Source: Sutcliffiella tianshenii
GTDB taxonomy: Bacteria; Bacillota; Bacilli; Bacillales; Bacillaceae_I
Length of the DNA stretch: 64,000 nucleotides
Direction: 5' to 3'
NCBI RefSeq assembly: GCF_016908565.1
Contig: NZ_JAFBED010000002.1
Coordinates: 496,001-560,000 of the forward strand
Positions 26,447 to 35,598 of the stretch are shown in pieces (position 1 is the first letter of the stretch; the number at the start of each line of letters is the position of its first letter). The translations under genes and the position numbers were made by a program. Below the pieces are notes generated by a model that ran no database searches, had not been told where the DNA came from, and saw only the letters and a program-made list of their open reading frames with translations.

Positions 26447-27025
26447 TTAATCTTCAACCGGTACTAGAAGTCTAAATTCAATATCATCCTTTTCAAGATC
26501 GAACTTTGTGAATTCGACCTTTGCGTCACTGCGAAGCTCCAATTCCTGCAATGATACATAAATGCTCTGTTCCTCAGGCAATATGCTTACCCATGAAGGA
26601 AGCGGATAGTTATCCCCCACATATTTGAGGACCATGGAAACGGGTACTTGCAATCTGCCTATGGACATTGAATCCTGCTTAAGATTCACGTCCCCATTTT
26701 CTTGCACTTGTGGAATGAACGTCATGGTAAGGGGGATATCCCTTTCAAAAACGGTCATTTCCCCTCTGAGTTCCACCCTGTCAGTAAGCTTCACTTCATA
26801 ATTCAACGGTCGCTTCGTCTCTTTTTCCAAGTAATAAGCTACAAGCTGGTTAAGATCTTGTTTATCGGATTGAATATTAAAGGAAACGCGCTGCCTATCA
26901 TCCGCTTTTTCTTCGTTTAATCTGAGCAGATTGGAATGCTTGGGAAGCAGAACAAGCACGACTACCATGCCGGCAATCAGAATATTGATTATAAGTAAGG
27001 AAAAAAATGCAACTTTCCAATTCAT
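26447..27025 (-). CDS. ypmS: YpmS family membrane-anchored protein
   Basis: A 192-residue protein with one N-terminal membrane segment (MNWKVAFFSLLIINILIAGMVVVLVL) and an extracellular domain of the YpmS/DUF2140 family (VPVSMVLKYVGDNYPLPSWVSI). Family members accompany YpmR; function is unknown. ATG 27025 has GGTGA eight bases upstream; an ATG five codons earlier lacks a good site. It follows ypmR by 26 bp. Confidence 0.87.
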   Translation of the reverse strand: MNWKVAFFSLLIINILIAGMVVVLVLLPKHSNLLRLNEEKADDRQRVSFNIQSDKQDLNQLVAYYLEKETKRPLNYEVKLTDRVELRGEMTVFERDIPLTMTFIPQVQENGDVNLKQDSMSIGRLQVPVSMVLKYVGDNYPLPSWVSILPEEQSIYVSLQELELRSDAKVEFTKFDLEKDDIEFRLLVPVED

Positions 27026-27051
27026 CACTCTCTTCACCATGATTTTCTATT

Positions 27052-27981
27052 CTACTCCCTTTCTTGCAGCACATTTTCATCGGTCAGCACTTCTTCATTG
27101 TATTCTATCACTTGATTTACAATCTCCGTACCTATTAATTGATACCCTTTTTCATTCGGATGAAACTGGTCATCGTCCAGCAAATTTACATCCGTATCGA
27201 TGAAAAGATCCTGGATGGGGACAAAAACTGTTTTTGGATGATTTTCCAATACGGATATGGTGGTTTCATTCCAATTGGTGACCACCTCATTCATTTCCGG
27301 AATTTCTTTGAAGAATTCATAAAAAGGATTAAAAAGTCCAACAATGTAGATGGTGCTATCCGGATTGTTTTTTCTTACCTCTGAAATGACAGTTTCAAGT
27401 CTTTCTGCATATTCCTCTTGTTCCCTCTCAAATAACTCGAAATTCAGATCAAGGAAATTTTCCCTGATCACCTTCATCAAATCATTTCCTCCAACGGTCA
27501 TAAAGATAACATCAGCACTTTTAAGGGATTCCTGCACTTCTGGCTGCTTCAATCTTTTTAATAGGTGGTTGGTCCTGTTACCCCTAACCCCGAGATTTGT
27601 GATGGATACTTCATCTATATAGGATTTGCTCAAATAATGCTCTTTCACAAAAGGAGTAAAACCTCCCTTGCCAGTACTATCACCTACACCTTGCGTCAAT
27701 GAATCCCCAAAGAACACTAGCTGGAAGGAGCGATCAAAAAAGTCATCCGATACTTCTTGTTTTTCCTCCAAAATAGTCTGTTTCTGCTTGTTTTCGGCTT
27801 GGTCTTCTTTATTAAAGAAGAATCCTCCCTCGAAAAATTCTTTTTCTTCCTGGCTTTCGCGTCTTTCTTTTACTTTTTCAAGCACAATACTTGAAGAATT
27901 TTGTGCACTGCAACCAGGCATACTAATAGTACCGACTATGAAAAGGCCCACTAGGCCAACAATGGTCAATTTTTTATTCAT
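27052..27981 (-). CDS. ypmR: SGNH/GDSL hydrolase lipoprotein (YpmR)
   Basis: A 309-residue lipoprotein: signal peptide with lipobox SMPGC (C24), a charged linker of about 60 residues, then an SGNH hydrolase domain with block I FFGDSLTQGVGD (catalytic Ser), the GNRTNHLL and GGNDL blocks, and the catalytic DQFHPNEKGYQ near the end. It is a likely extracytoplasmic esterase/lipase on the outer membrane leaflet. ATG 27981 is chosen for the GGAGGAG upstream and the signal peptide that follows. Confidence 0.92.
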   Translation of the reverse strand: MNKKLTIVGLVGLFIVGTISMPGCSAQNSSSIVLEKVKERRESQEEKEFFEGGFFFNKEDQAENKQKQTILEEKQEVSDDFFDRSFQLVFFGDSLTQGVGDSTGKGGFTPFVKEHYLSKSYIDEVSITNLGVRGNRTNHLLKRLKQPEVQESLKSADVIFMTVGGNDLMKVIRENFLDLNFELFEREQEEYAERLETVISEVRKNNPDSTIYIVGLFNPFYEFFKEIPEMNEVVTNWNETTISVLENHPKTVFVPIQDLFIDTDVNLLDDDQFHPNEKGYQLIGTEIVNQVIEYNEEVLTDENVLQERE

Positions 27982-28119
27982 TACACATTCTCCTCCAGTA
28001 AGTGAACCTGCTTCGCACGGATCACCCACTTGATTGAAAGTAAGTAACCCTATCTAAGATTCATGCACTTATGGGTCTATAGCAGATAGGTATATGTTCA
28101 CAATTATATACCCTTAAAG

Positions 28120-28149
28120 TGGATACAGTATATTTTTTATACCATACTA
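28120..28149 (+). promoter_or_regulatory. Sigma-G-type promoter
   Basis: TGGATA, 17 bases, CATACTA: 5 of 6 and 7 of 7 against the forespore sigma-G consensus TGAATA / CATACTA. It faces the 48-residue peptide at 28216, giving a leader of about 60 nt. Confidence 0.65.
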
Positions 28150-28215
28150 CCACTCTTTTTTCAAAAACCTGATGTTAAACACTTTAATACTATATTAAAT
28201 GAAAGGAAGAGACAG

Positions 28216-28362
28216 ATGGATCATAAAAATGAAAATTTGAAGGAAAAGGAAATTCTTGCTTGTAATGAAGAGGTTTCAAAGGAGCTATTTTCAAAGGAAT
28301 TACATGTTATTGTGACAGATGGCGTCAAGGCAAGTATGGAACAGGAGTCAGATCATAACTAG
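28216..28362 (+). CDS. Small charged peptide (48 aa), probably forespore-expressed
   Basis: A 48-residue hydrophilic, acidic peptide (MDHKNENLKEKEILACNEEV...) with one cysteine and no membrane segment. AAAGGAAGAGACAG precedes the ATG. A near-consensus sigma-G promoter lies about 70-95 bp upstream, suggesting synthesis in the developing spore. I do not recognise the family; it does not have the SASP alpha/beta motif. An inverted repeat follows the stop. Confidence 0.6.
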   Translation: MDHKNENLKEKEILACNEEVSKELFSKELHVIVTDGVKASMEQESDHN

Positions 28363-28373
28363 AAGATGTGTAA

Positions 28374-28405
28374 TTGTCCGGCAAAACAGGAGCTTTTGCC
28401 GGACA
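28374..28405. terminator. Hairpin between the small peptide and ypmQ
   Basis: TGTCCGGCAAAA pairs perfectly with TTTTGCCGGACA around a 7-nt loop. On the plus strand a run of eight T comes 10 nt later, so it is an imperfect terminator for the small gene; on the minus strand no T-tract follows. Confidence 0.6.
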
Positions 28406-28412
28406 TTCCAGA

Positions 28413-28991
28413 TTATTTTTTTTGAAGGATTTTCACATGCTCCAGGATTTCCTCAAATGGAACATCCAGCCCATCGTAACTTTTTACAATGGTTCCCTCC
28501 TTATCGATCAGGTAGATGCTTGTACCATGGACAACCTCTCCACCATTTTTAGGTTTTGCAACGATGGTCTTGAAATTCTCCGGTCCGAAGGTTTCAATCT
28601 CCTCCTGGGAATAGCCGGTCAAAAAATTCCACTTAGAATAATCAGCCTCGAATTGATTGCCGAACTCCTTTAACTTTTCAGGTGTGTCCACTTCTGGATC
28701 TACCGAAAATGATAGAAAATGAACGTCCAGCCCTTCTTTCTCGGACATTCGTTGCAATTTGGCAAGATTGGCCGTAATAGGTGAACATACAGTCGTACAG
28801 CTTGTGAAAATTAATGAGGCAATAGTAATATCACCTTTAATATCTTCGAGGGAAAAGGCATTTCCATCTTGATTAGTATAAAAGAAGTCCCCCAATGGCC
28901 GGTCTGTTGCGTCCGGTATCCCTTCCTTCTCAGAAGTTCCGCATGCTGCCAATAGTAATGTCATAGCAAGGAATATACTTAATAATTTCAT
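28413..28991 (-). CDS. ypmQ: Sco1/SenC copper-binding lipoprotein (YpmQ/ScoA)
   Basis: A 192-residue lipoprotein (lipobox LAAC, C17) of the Sco family, thioredoxin-like proteins needed to build the CuA site of cytochrome c oxidase. The copper ligands are present: CTTVC within FTSCTTVCSPIT and the distal histidine in EVVHGTS. ATG 28991 starts a good signal peptide; the longer GTG frame has its purine run too close. Located outside the membrane, facing the cell wall. Confidence 0.92.
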   Translation of the reverse strand: MKLLSIFLAMTLLLAACGTSEKEGIPDATDRPLGDFFYTNQDGNAFSLEDIKGDITIASLIFTSCTTVCSPITANLAKLQRMSEKEGLDVHFLSFSVDPEVDTPEKLKEFGNQFEADYSKWNFLTGYSQEEIETFGPENFKTIVAKPKNGGEVVHGTSIYLIDKEGTIVKSYDGLDVPFEEILEHVKILQKK

Positions 28992-29118
28992 TCTCTTTCT
29001 CAAACAACTCACCTTTTTTCATGAAAACTTTTTCTATGTCAAATATTATCACTAAATGCCAGGTGTTAAAAGAAGCATGCATCCAAGTTCATAAAATCAA
29101 CATATTTCGGTGATCACA

Positions 29119-29152
29119 GAAAAAGGCTAACCCCAGGGGTTAACCTTTTCTT
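29119..29152 (-). terminator. Terminator of the MoxR-VWA operon
   Basis: AAAAGGTTAACCCC pairs with GGGGTTAGCCTTTT, then TTC on the minus strand. The stem includes the stop codon of the last operon gene. Confidence 0.85.
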
Positions 29153-31932
29153 TTTCGATTTTTGGCTTTTAGTAGCTGTGCCAAGCGATCTTCATTATTG
29201 GTAGCGGTTGTGCTTTTTTCAGTCGATGGAGGGTCCTCTTTTTTAGTTACCTTCGCCGGTTCACTGGAAACAGGATTTTCTTTTCTGATTTCCTGTGTAA
29301 GGATGATAGGCTTCGGTTTCGCAATGCTCGTTTCTTTTACTTTAATGGAAGGCAGTCTCTTTTCTTTCTTTTCAACAGGCTTCCTCATAGGAACGACCTT
29401 GCGTTTAAGATAAAAGAAAGGTGAAAGACCGAACCTTCTGATAAAGATCTCCAAGAGGAGTAGGAAAAAAGCAAGGATGACGAATGGGATCCAAACGGAC
29501 TGACTTTGATAAAGGTTCTTATGCCAAGGTCTGAATGCCTCGTTTGGTTCCTCCAAAACCTTTCCATTATTGAGGGAAGTTAGTTTTGTAATCAGCTCCT
29601 GATTGACAGGCTTTTGTTCAAATTCTGTGGAGTATGGAACCACCATGCCGGTGGAATAGGTATTCACCGTTTTTCCTTGTTCTCCCTGGCTGATATTCAG
29701 GAAATAGATTTCAGGCAGAGCGGGAAATTCTACTTCATACTGCCCAGGTCCTATTAATTTACTTTTGGCATTTTCAATTATTTCACCCTTGTTGTTCGAT
29801 ACACTGATACTTAGGGGCAGTAGCTTATTTTCAGAAGCCTCCACTTTTACGGTGGCCTTTCCACCTGCTATATTTGTCTGAATATCATAATTTCCTTTTT
29901 CATAGGATGGCAAGGACCATGTGACGATATCATTCCAGAAACCTGTCCATTCGTTCCAAGTCGGGAAACTTCCGCTCCAAGCACCGGATACATCAGATGT
30001 CCAGGCAACCGTCCTTCCCAAACCGTAGTTCATACGAGCAAGGATTGGATCATCTTTCTCACTGCTGATGATCTGGTCTGCCCTCGATTTAAGCGTTGTA
30101 GCAATATAGCTGTTGATCGACGGAGTACCTGCAGAAAAACGTGTGGACCAGTCATAGCCTGATGTTACAAACGGTACATGAGGGTTATCCTCAATATAGG
30201 TTTTCGTTGTCAAAGCAGTCTCACGTGACAGGATGCTGGGTACAGAACTTGCCTCGTATACTTCATAGAATCTTCCGGTCCCGTAACCTGCAAGCTCCTC
30301 AAGGAGATTAAGGTCGGCATCCGCCCCGATGGCAACGGTGGAGAGAGTTACATTATGTTGAAGTCCCTCCTCGATCAGTTCTTCGTAAGCACCATCCTGG
30401 GATTGACCATCTGTAAGCAGTATAATATGCTTCCTTTTTAAATCAAGGTCGTTTAACTGTTCATAAGCCAGGCTTAAAGAAGGAAAAATATCTGTACCAC
30501 CACCAAGTGCAGTGGAACGAATCGTCTCGATTACTTCCTTCTTATCCTTGATAGGCTGTGTTTCAACCACAGACCAAGGTTCTGTATCAAATGCTATAAA
30601 TCCGAAGGTGTCATCCTCCCTTAACAATTCAACAGACCTTGCAGCCGCTTCTTTAGCCAACTCGAATTTTTCGCCCATCATACTGCCTGAGCGGTCAAGC
30701 ACTATGATGAGGCCAAGGGATGGAATTTCCTTTTTACCTTTGACATCCATGTCTACAGGCAGGATCCTTTCAATCGGAGTCTGGAAATAGCCACCCAATC
30801 CGTATGATTCCTCACCACCGGTCATGACAAATCCCACGCCGAAGTCTCTTACTGCCGTCTCGATCAAGTTCATCTGATTTTCACTTAAATGATGCCCCGA
30901 AATATTGTGGAAAAGGATGCTTTCATATGCAAGGAATCCTGCCAGATTGGTTGGCAATAGCTCCGGTTGGATCCTATCCACCCTCCAGCCGCTTGCAGTC
31001 AGTGCCTGAAAGACATTCTCCCCTTGTGCATCCTGATCTACCAGGAGCACTTTCGGTTGCCCGTTGACAGTGGTGATTGAATGGGATAGATTGTTTTCCA
31101 CAATTTTATCATCCTTAGGGATAATTTCCGCCTTAAAGGAATAAAGTCCCGGCTCTTTTAAAGGCGCTTGATAGGAATAGTAATTCATCCCTTTGGCTAC
31201 GGCGATTTCCTCTTGGATGATCATTTCCTTGTTCTGTGTTATCTGCAGTGTAGCAGTCGTATCAAAATTGGATTCCAGTGACACCTGGAAAGGAACCGCC
31301 TCCCCTTGAAAACCATTTTGAGGAGTAGTAAATGATTCAATTGAAACGTCCTGGACATTTGGAGGCTGAAAGGCCTTTACATCAAATTCGATGTTGCCCG
31401 ATGAGAGAAGCTCCGCCTGTCTGAGAATGTCTCCGTTCGTTTCCACGCCATCTGTCAATAGAACGATCCTACCCTTGGAGTTTTCCGGAAGGTAGCTTGA
31501 AGCTAGCTTGATGCCCTCCTCCAGATTGGTGAAGTTTGTTTCTTCATTTACAGAAACGTCATTCACTTCATTTTTTTCTCTAGAAAATGAGCGTTCAAGC
31601 TTTGCATTCTCAGCTACGGTCATAAGGGCATAGGAATCTTGATCCACTTTTGAATCTATCGAACGGTTTACAAAGTCCAGCATTTCCCCTTCCATACGTT
31701 TGACACTATCTGACTGGTCCAGTACAAATACCGTATGTATCCCCTTAACCGGTGAGAGTAAATAAGGAACAACCAAACCAAGGATTATTAGAAAATAAAT
31801 CATGCTTCTAAGGGTAAAAATGACAAGATCCTTGCTCTTTTTCTGTTTCTTTTTACGCCAGAATAAATAAAGGCTGATGATGACAGGTATCAGGAATATG
31901 AGCATGAGAGGATGTTCAATTTGTAACCGCAC
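29140..31932 (-). CDS. Membrane protein with two von Willebrand A domains and a GATase1-like domain
   Basis: A 930-residue membrane protein. Two N-terminal membrane segments (about 9-25 and 42-60), a first VWA-like domain (from residue 68, LDQSDS, a partial metal site), an Ig-like region (about 195-285), a class I glutamine-amidotransferase-like fold without evident catalytic triad (about 292-400), and a second VWA domain with a complete MIDAS motif DRSGS (413-417) and TDGQSQDG. A C-terminal membrane segment (about 805-825) is followed by a basic cytoplasmic tail of about 100 residues. It is the last gene of an eight-gene operon and overlaps the preceding VWA gene by 17 bp. Role: likely a substrate- or partner-binding component for the MoxR ATPase. 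Confidence 0.85.
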   Translation of the reverse strand: MRLQIEHPLMLIFLIPVIISLYLFWRKKKQKKSKDLVIFTLRSMIYFLIILGLVVPYLLSPVKGIHTVFVLDQSDSVKRMEGEMLDFVNRSIDSKVDQDSYALMTVAENAKLERSFSREKNEVNDVSVNEETNFTNLEEGIKLASSYLPENSKGRIVLLTDGVETNGDILRQAELLSSGNIEFDVKAFQPPNVQDVSIESFTTPQNGFQGEAVPFQVSLESNFDTTATLQITQNKEMIIQEEIAVAKGMNYYSYQAPLKEPGLYSFKAEIIPKDDKIVENNLSHSITTVNGQPKVLLVDQDAQGENVFQALTASGWRVDRIQPELLPTNLAGFLAYESILFHNISGHHLSENQMNLIETAVRDFGVGFVMTGGEESYGLGGYFQTPIERILPVDMDVKGKKEIPSLGLIIVLDRSGSMMGEKFELAKEAAARSVELLREDDTFGFIAFDTEPWSVVETQPIKDKKEVIETIRSTALGGGTDIFPSLSLAYEQLNDLDLKRKHIILLTDGQSQDGAYEELIEEGLQHNVTLSTVAIGADADLNLLEELAGYGTGRFYEVYEASSVPSILSRETALTTKTYIEDNPHVPFVTSGYDWSTRFSAGTPSINSYIATTLKSRADQIISSEKDDPILARMNYGLGRTVAWTSDVSGAWSGSFPTWNEWTGFWNDIVTWSLPSYEKGNYDIQTNIAGGKATVKVEASENKLLPLSISVSNNKGEIIENAKSKLIGPGQYEVEFPALPEIYFLNISQGEQGKTVNTYSTGMVVPYSTEFEQKPVNQELITKLTSLNNGKVLEEPNEAFRPWHKNLYQSQSVWIPFVILAFFLLLLEIFIRRFGLSPFFYLKRKVVPMRKPVEKKEKRLPSIKVKETSIAKPKPIILTQEIRKENPVSSEPAKVTKKEDPPSTEKSTTATNNEDRLAQLLKAKNRKRKG

Positions 31933-33715
31933 GTCTATATACCTCCCATTCCACTAGCAGTACAAGCAAGCCTAATATAAGGAATATATAGGTAATATCA
32001 TATTTAGAAATTCCTTCCTCTACCTTGGATGCCTTTGATGAAGACAGGGAAAAACTTTCTTCAGTACTTATAGATTTTTCCTCATCGTCAAGCATGACTG
32101 TAAGGAATTTTTCTGTAGTATCACTGCTCTTCACTTCTATTAATCTATACAGGACCGGTTTATGGGGAAGCTGCAGATTCTGATCAAAATCCTCGTATTG
32201 AACGACTGTCTCGCCTGTAGCGTTAGATATTTCCACCGAACTGATGTCTGATGGTGGAATATATTCAAGCCAGTCCCCTGGTGAAAAATAGCCCAGAAGT
32301 TCCTGTCCAGCAGTCAGATGCTCGATTGCATTATATAAAAACAAGGGAAAACCGGGATGCAAAGGCCAGTCGCTGGCATCGAGTTCAAATGTCTGGATGA
32401 TGATGGGATAGCCATCATGCACTCCTTCAAGCAGTAATGGTACATTTCCCTTATTTGCCAAAACCTCTAACCCGTCTATTGGAGTGGAATAGGCCGACTG
32501 GACAAACACTTTATCAATTTCCACCAAATTTAATAGCGGATGATTCTGGTCAAAACTTATTTCACCTTTCAGTTCCACTTTTTGCTCGGGGGATTGTGCC
32601 ATCGGCAGAAAAATGTACTTCGGTCCCTTTGGCCATTCTTCCATTGGTATGCCTTTGATAAAGTGAACACCTTCCTGGTCTGGAACTGGAGATTTGGAAG
32701 TAAGATGAACCACTTGAGAACTGGCAATCTCCAAGGCCTTTCTTGCAAAAGGATGCACATTTTCGTGAACATATACAGTGGATTCACTTTCATCCAAAAG
32801 AAAAGCATGCTGTTCATTATCCAATACGTAATGTTTGTCACCACTGATTTTCGCATGATAAATCTTTGCTTCTGATAAGTTTTCCAAATAAATGGTTTTC
32901 GTTTCATCTGGCTCTATTCGTTCTGTCATTTCCACTAATTTTTCGTCTTCTCCATACACTTCCAATACGACCTCTTTTGGTTCCTTGCTCTCATTTTTTA
33001 TGGTTGCTACACCTATTACCTTTTCATCATTCCTACTGACACCGAAGGTCATAAGGGAGAGATTAGGAAGCTCCCCGCCTAAATTATGAGCTGCAAATGT
33101 GGTATTTTCATGGAATAAAAGGTCTGTACTTTTTGAAAGATTATCTGAAAACACATGAATCTGTCCCTGCTCCTCCCCTATCAAGCTCTTTGCCAACTCG
33201 ATGGAATCGGTAAGATTTGCCGTTGAATAGGAAGGCTTCAAAGCTTCCAGGTGTCTTCTTATTTCGTTTTTTGAGGTTTTGCGCTCTTCCATCACCAAAG
33301 GTGTATCGTTAGCAACAATGATCGTCACAGCCTGATCACTAAGTTGTTCCAATGTGTCGAGGGCTTCCCTTTTCGCAAGTTCAAACCTGGTATTCTCTTC
33401 ATCTGCCAAAGCTGTCATGCTTGCGGATGTGTCAAAAATAAAGACGAAATGATCTCCTTCCATTCCTTTTTTCTCTAAATACGGCTGCACGAGAGAAAAA
33501 ATGAGAAAGAGAAGTGCCAATAATTGCAAATATAATAGAATATGATGTTGAAGCTTTTTCCACCAAGCCTGCGCCTCGAATTCATTCATCCATTCCTGCC
33601 ATAAAAGCACAGAAGGAATGGGTCTCTTTTCATACTGCTTTCTGAAAAAATACAAAAGGATGACAAAGAGCAGAAAAGAAGTGAGTGTAAAATAAAGTGG
33701 TGCTGAAAATCCCAT
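31916..33715 (-). CDS. BatA-type VWA membrane protein
   Basis: A 599-residue protein with the BatA/aerotolerance N-terminal segment (membrane helix at about 7-24, then RPIPSVLLWQEW), a second helix at 60-80 and a VWA domain with an intact MIDAS motif (FIFDTSASM). A long beta-rich extracellular region follows, with a final membrane helix (about 572-590). Such proteins work with MoxR ATPases and DUF58 proteins. It starts 5 bp after the DUF58 gene and overlaps the next gene by 17 bp. Confidence 0.88.
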   Translation of the reverse strand: MGFSAPLYFTLTSFLLFVILLYFFRKQYEKRPIPSVLLWQEWMNEFEAQAWWKKLQHHILLYLQLLALLFLIFSLVQPYLEKKGMEGDHFVFIFDTSASMTALADEENTRFELAKREALDTLEQLSDQAVTIIVANDTPLVMEERKTSKNEIRRHLEALKPSYSTANLTDSIELAKSLIGEEQGQIHVFSDNLSKSTDLLFHENTTFAAHNLGGELPNLSLMTFGVSRNDEKVIGVATIKNESKEPKEVVLEVYGEDEKLVEMTERIEPDETKTIYLENLSEAKIYHAKISGDKHYVLDNEQHAFLLDESESTVYVHENVHPFARKALEIASSQVVHLTSKSPVPDQEGVHFIKGIPMEEWPKGPKYIFLPMAQSPEQKVELKGEISFDQNHPLLNLVEIDKVFVQSAYSTPIDGLEVLANKGNVPLLLEGVHDGYPIIIQTFELDASDWPLHPGFPLFLYNAIEHLTAGQELLGYFSPGDWLEYIPPSDISSVEISNATGETVVQYEDFDQNLQLPHKPVLYRLIEVKSSDTTEKFLTVMLDDEEKSISTEESFSLSSSKASKVEEGISKYDITYIFLILGLLVLLVEWEVYRRAVTN

Positions 33716-33720
33716 CTATA

Positions 33721-34584
33721 TCACCTAATCCAACCTAATGAGGTCATTCTTTTAAAGAGAATATCTTCGACGTTTTCCTTTGTGCTGCATGTCAGATAGG
33801 AAATGCCCCTATCAAAACAGAAGCTTTCAAGGGCTTCCATCCTGTTTTTCATTCTCAGCTTATATTGGTTCTTTGTATAATCGGATATCGTTACGTTGAC
33901 CTCCTGGTTTGTTTCACTGTCCACCAGCATATAATCCCCTTCCAAGCTTGGATCCAACTCCTCCTGGTCCAGCACCTGTATGAGGTAGATCTCCTGTCTA
34001 TTGGCCTGTATCAACTTGAGGACATGGAATATGGATTCCAATGGCTCCATCAGGTCACTGATCACAATGGAAATACTGCATTTTCTTTGCACATAGCCTG
34101 CTACGGCTTCTGAAAAGAGGGAGTTGGATTCTTTTGGGCTGAGGTCTTCCACGTATTGCATCATTTGAAAAAGGTTTGCTTTCCCCTTCCGGTATAGATA
34201 AGGAGACTGCTCGCCATGTACACCGATCACTGAAACCCTATCATCCTGGCAAAGACCTAAATACGCAAAAGAGGCGGCAAGTGTTTTGGCCAATCTCCAT
34301 TTTTCAGGTGCAATGGACATGCTATATGTGCAATCCAAATAAATGGAAGCAATGAGTTCCTGTTCGTCTAAATATCTCTTAATATAGTGCTTTTGTGTTC
34401 TGGCATAGATATTCCAATCCACCTGGCGCAGATCATCTCCCTGTTGATACATCCTATAGTCGGAAAAATCGTGGGAAGCGCCAAATCTCTTTGATTTCCT
34501 GGTGCCTTTGTGCCAGCTTCTTTTCAGTTTGCTTGCCTGAAGGGAATAGGACTGGAGCTGCTTTGTAATTGATCCATTTAACAT
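33721..34584 (-). CDS. DUF58 protein
   Basis: A 287-residue DUF58 protein with the family signature DYRMYQQGDDLRQVDWNIYART near residue 45, inside a VWA-like fold (IYLDCTYSM, a degenerate metal site). DUF58 proteins are the standard partners of MoxR AAA+ ATPases. No membrane segment is seen, so it is likely a cytoplasmic link between the ATPase and the membrane VWA proteins. It lies 6 bp after the MoxR gene. Confidence 0.92.
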   Translation of the reverse strand: MLNGSITKQLQSYSLQASKLKRSWHKGTRKSKRFGASHDFSDYRMYQQGDDLRQVDWNIYARTQKHYIKRYLDEQELIASIYLDCTYSMSIAPEKWRLAKTLAASFAYLGLCQDDRVSVIGVHGEQSPYLYRKGKANLFQMMQYVEDLSPKESNSLFSEAVAGYVQRKCSISIVISDLMEPLESIFHVLKLIQANRQEIYLIQVLDQEELDPSLEGDYMLVDSETNQEVNVTISDYTKNQYKLRMKNRMEALESFCFDRGISYLTCSTKENVEDILFKRMTSLGWIR

Positions 34585-34590
34585 ATGGTT

Positions 34591-35598
34591 TTACCTGTCA
34601 TTTGAACGTTTATCCATGTGGCTGATCACGTCTTCCAATATGCTGTCCTCTTTCACCCCTGAAGCTTCCCCTTCAAAATTCAAGAACAGGCGATGACGCA
34701 ATACCGGGAAAACGGCATGCTTGATATCCCCCTTGGAGATATGAAAACGCCCAGAACAAAACGCCCTTGCTTTTGCCACTTTGATCAAACTTTGGATACC
34801 ACGGGGCCCTACGCCATAGCGGACATATTTCTTGACCATCTCACTTGCATTTTCATCTGCCGGATGTGTAGCCATGATAAGATTCACCGTATAGTCCAAT
34901 AGTTCTTTTGATACCAGGATCTCTTTCACGGCCTCCTGGATCTTCTGCATTTTGCCTGTATCGAGCAATTTACTTACCTTATAGGAAGAGGTACCTGTCG
35001 TCCTGTTGATAATTTCATAGAGTTCCTCTTTTTTCGGATAATCCATATTGATTTTCAATAGGAATCGGTCCATCTGTGCTTCCGGTAATGGATAGGTCCC
35101 TTCCATATCAATAGGGTTCTGGGTAGCCAGCACGAAGAATGGGGAGGCAACCTTACGGGTTTCCCCCATGATGGTGACAGTCTTTTCTGCCATCGCCTCA
35201 AGCAATGAACTCTGGGTTTTTGGTGTGGCACGGTTGATTTCATCAGCCAGGACGATATTGGAAAAGATGGGACCTTCGTGGAAAACGAAGGATTGCTTCC
35301 CGGTATCATGGATTTCAATCATTTTTGTACCAGTAATATCTGATGGCATGAGATCCGGGGTAAACTGAATCCTCGAAAACCGGAAATCCAGGACCTCTGA
35401 AATGGTCCTGATCAACATCGTCTTACCAACACCAGGCATCCCTTCAAGCAATGCGTGACCGTCTGATACCATCGCCCAAAGCAGTTGCTGGATGACCTCT
35501 TCCTGTCCGACAATCACTTTACCTATTTCCTTCTGAATTTCTGACAATGAATCTTGAAAATACTTTAATTCCTTCTCTTTCTCTTCCAAACTTATCAC
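34591..35598 (-). CDS. MoxR-type AAA+ ATPase
   Basis: A 335-residue MoxR ATPase: Walker A GMPGVGKTML (about 58-67), Walker B in VLADEINRATPKTQSSLLEAM, sensor 1 in VLATQNPIDMEGTYPLPEAQ and a C-terminal lid domain. MoxR proteins act as chaperone-like remodelling ATPases with VWA partners. The start directly follows the coiled-coil gene (no gap), and DUF58 follows after 6 bp. Confidence 0.95.
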   Translation of the reverse strand: MISLEEKEKELKYFQDSLSEIQKEIGKVIVGQEEVIQQLLWAMVSDGHALLEGMPGVGKTMLIRTISEVLDFRFSRIQFTPDLMPSDITGTKMIEIHDTGKQSFVFHEGPIFSNIVLADEINRATPKTQSSLLEAMAEKTVTIMGETRKVASPFFVLATQNPIDMEGTYPLPEAQMDRFLLKINMDYPKKEELYEIINRTTGTSSYKVSKLLDTGKMQKIQEAVKEILVSKELLDYTVNLIMATHPADENASEMVKKYVRYGVGPRGIQSLIKVAKARAFCSGRFHISKGDIKHAVFPVLRHRLFLNFEGEASGVKEDSILEDVISHMDKRSNDR

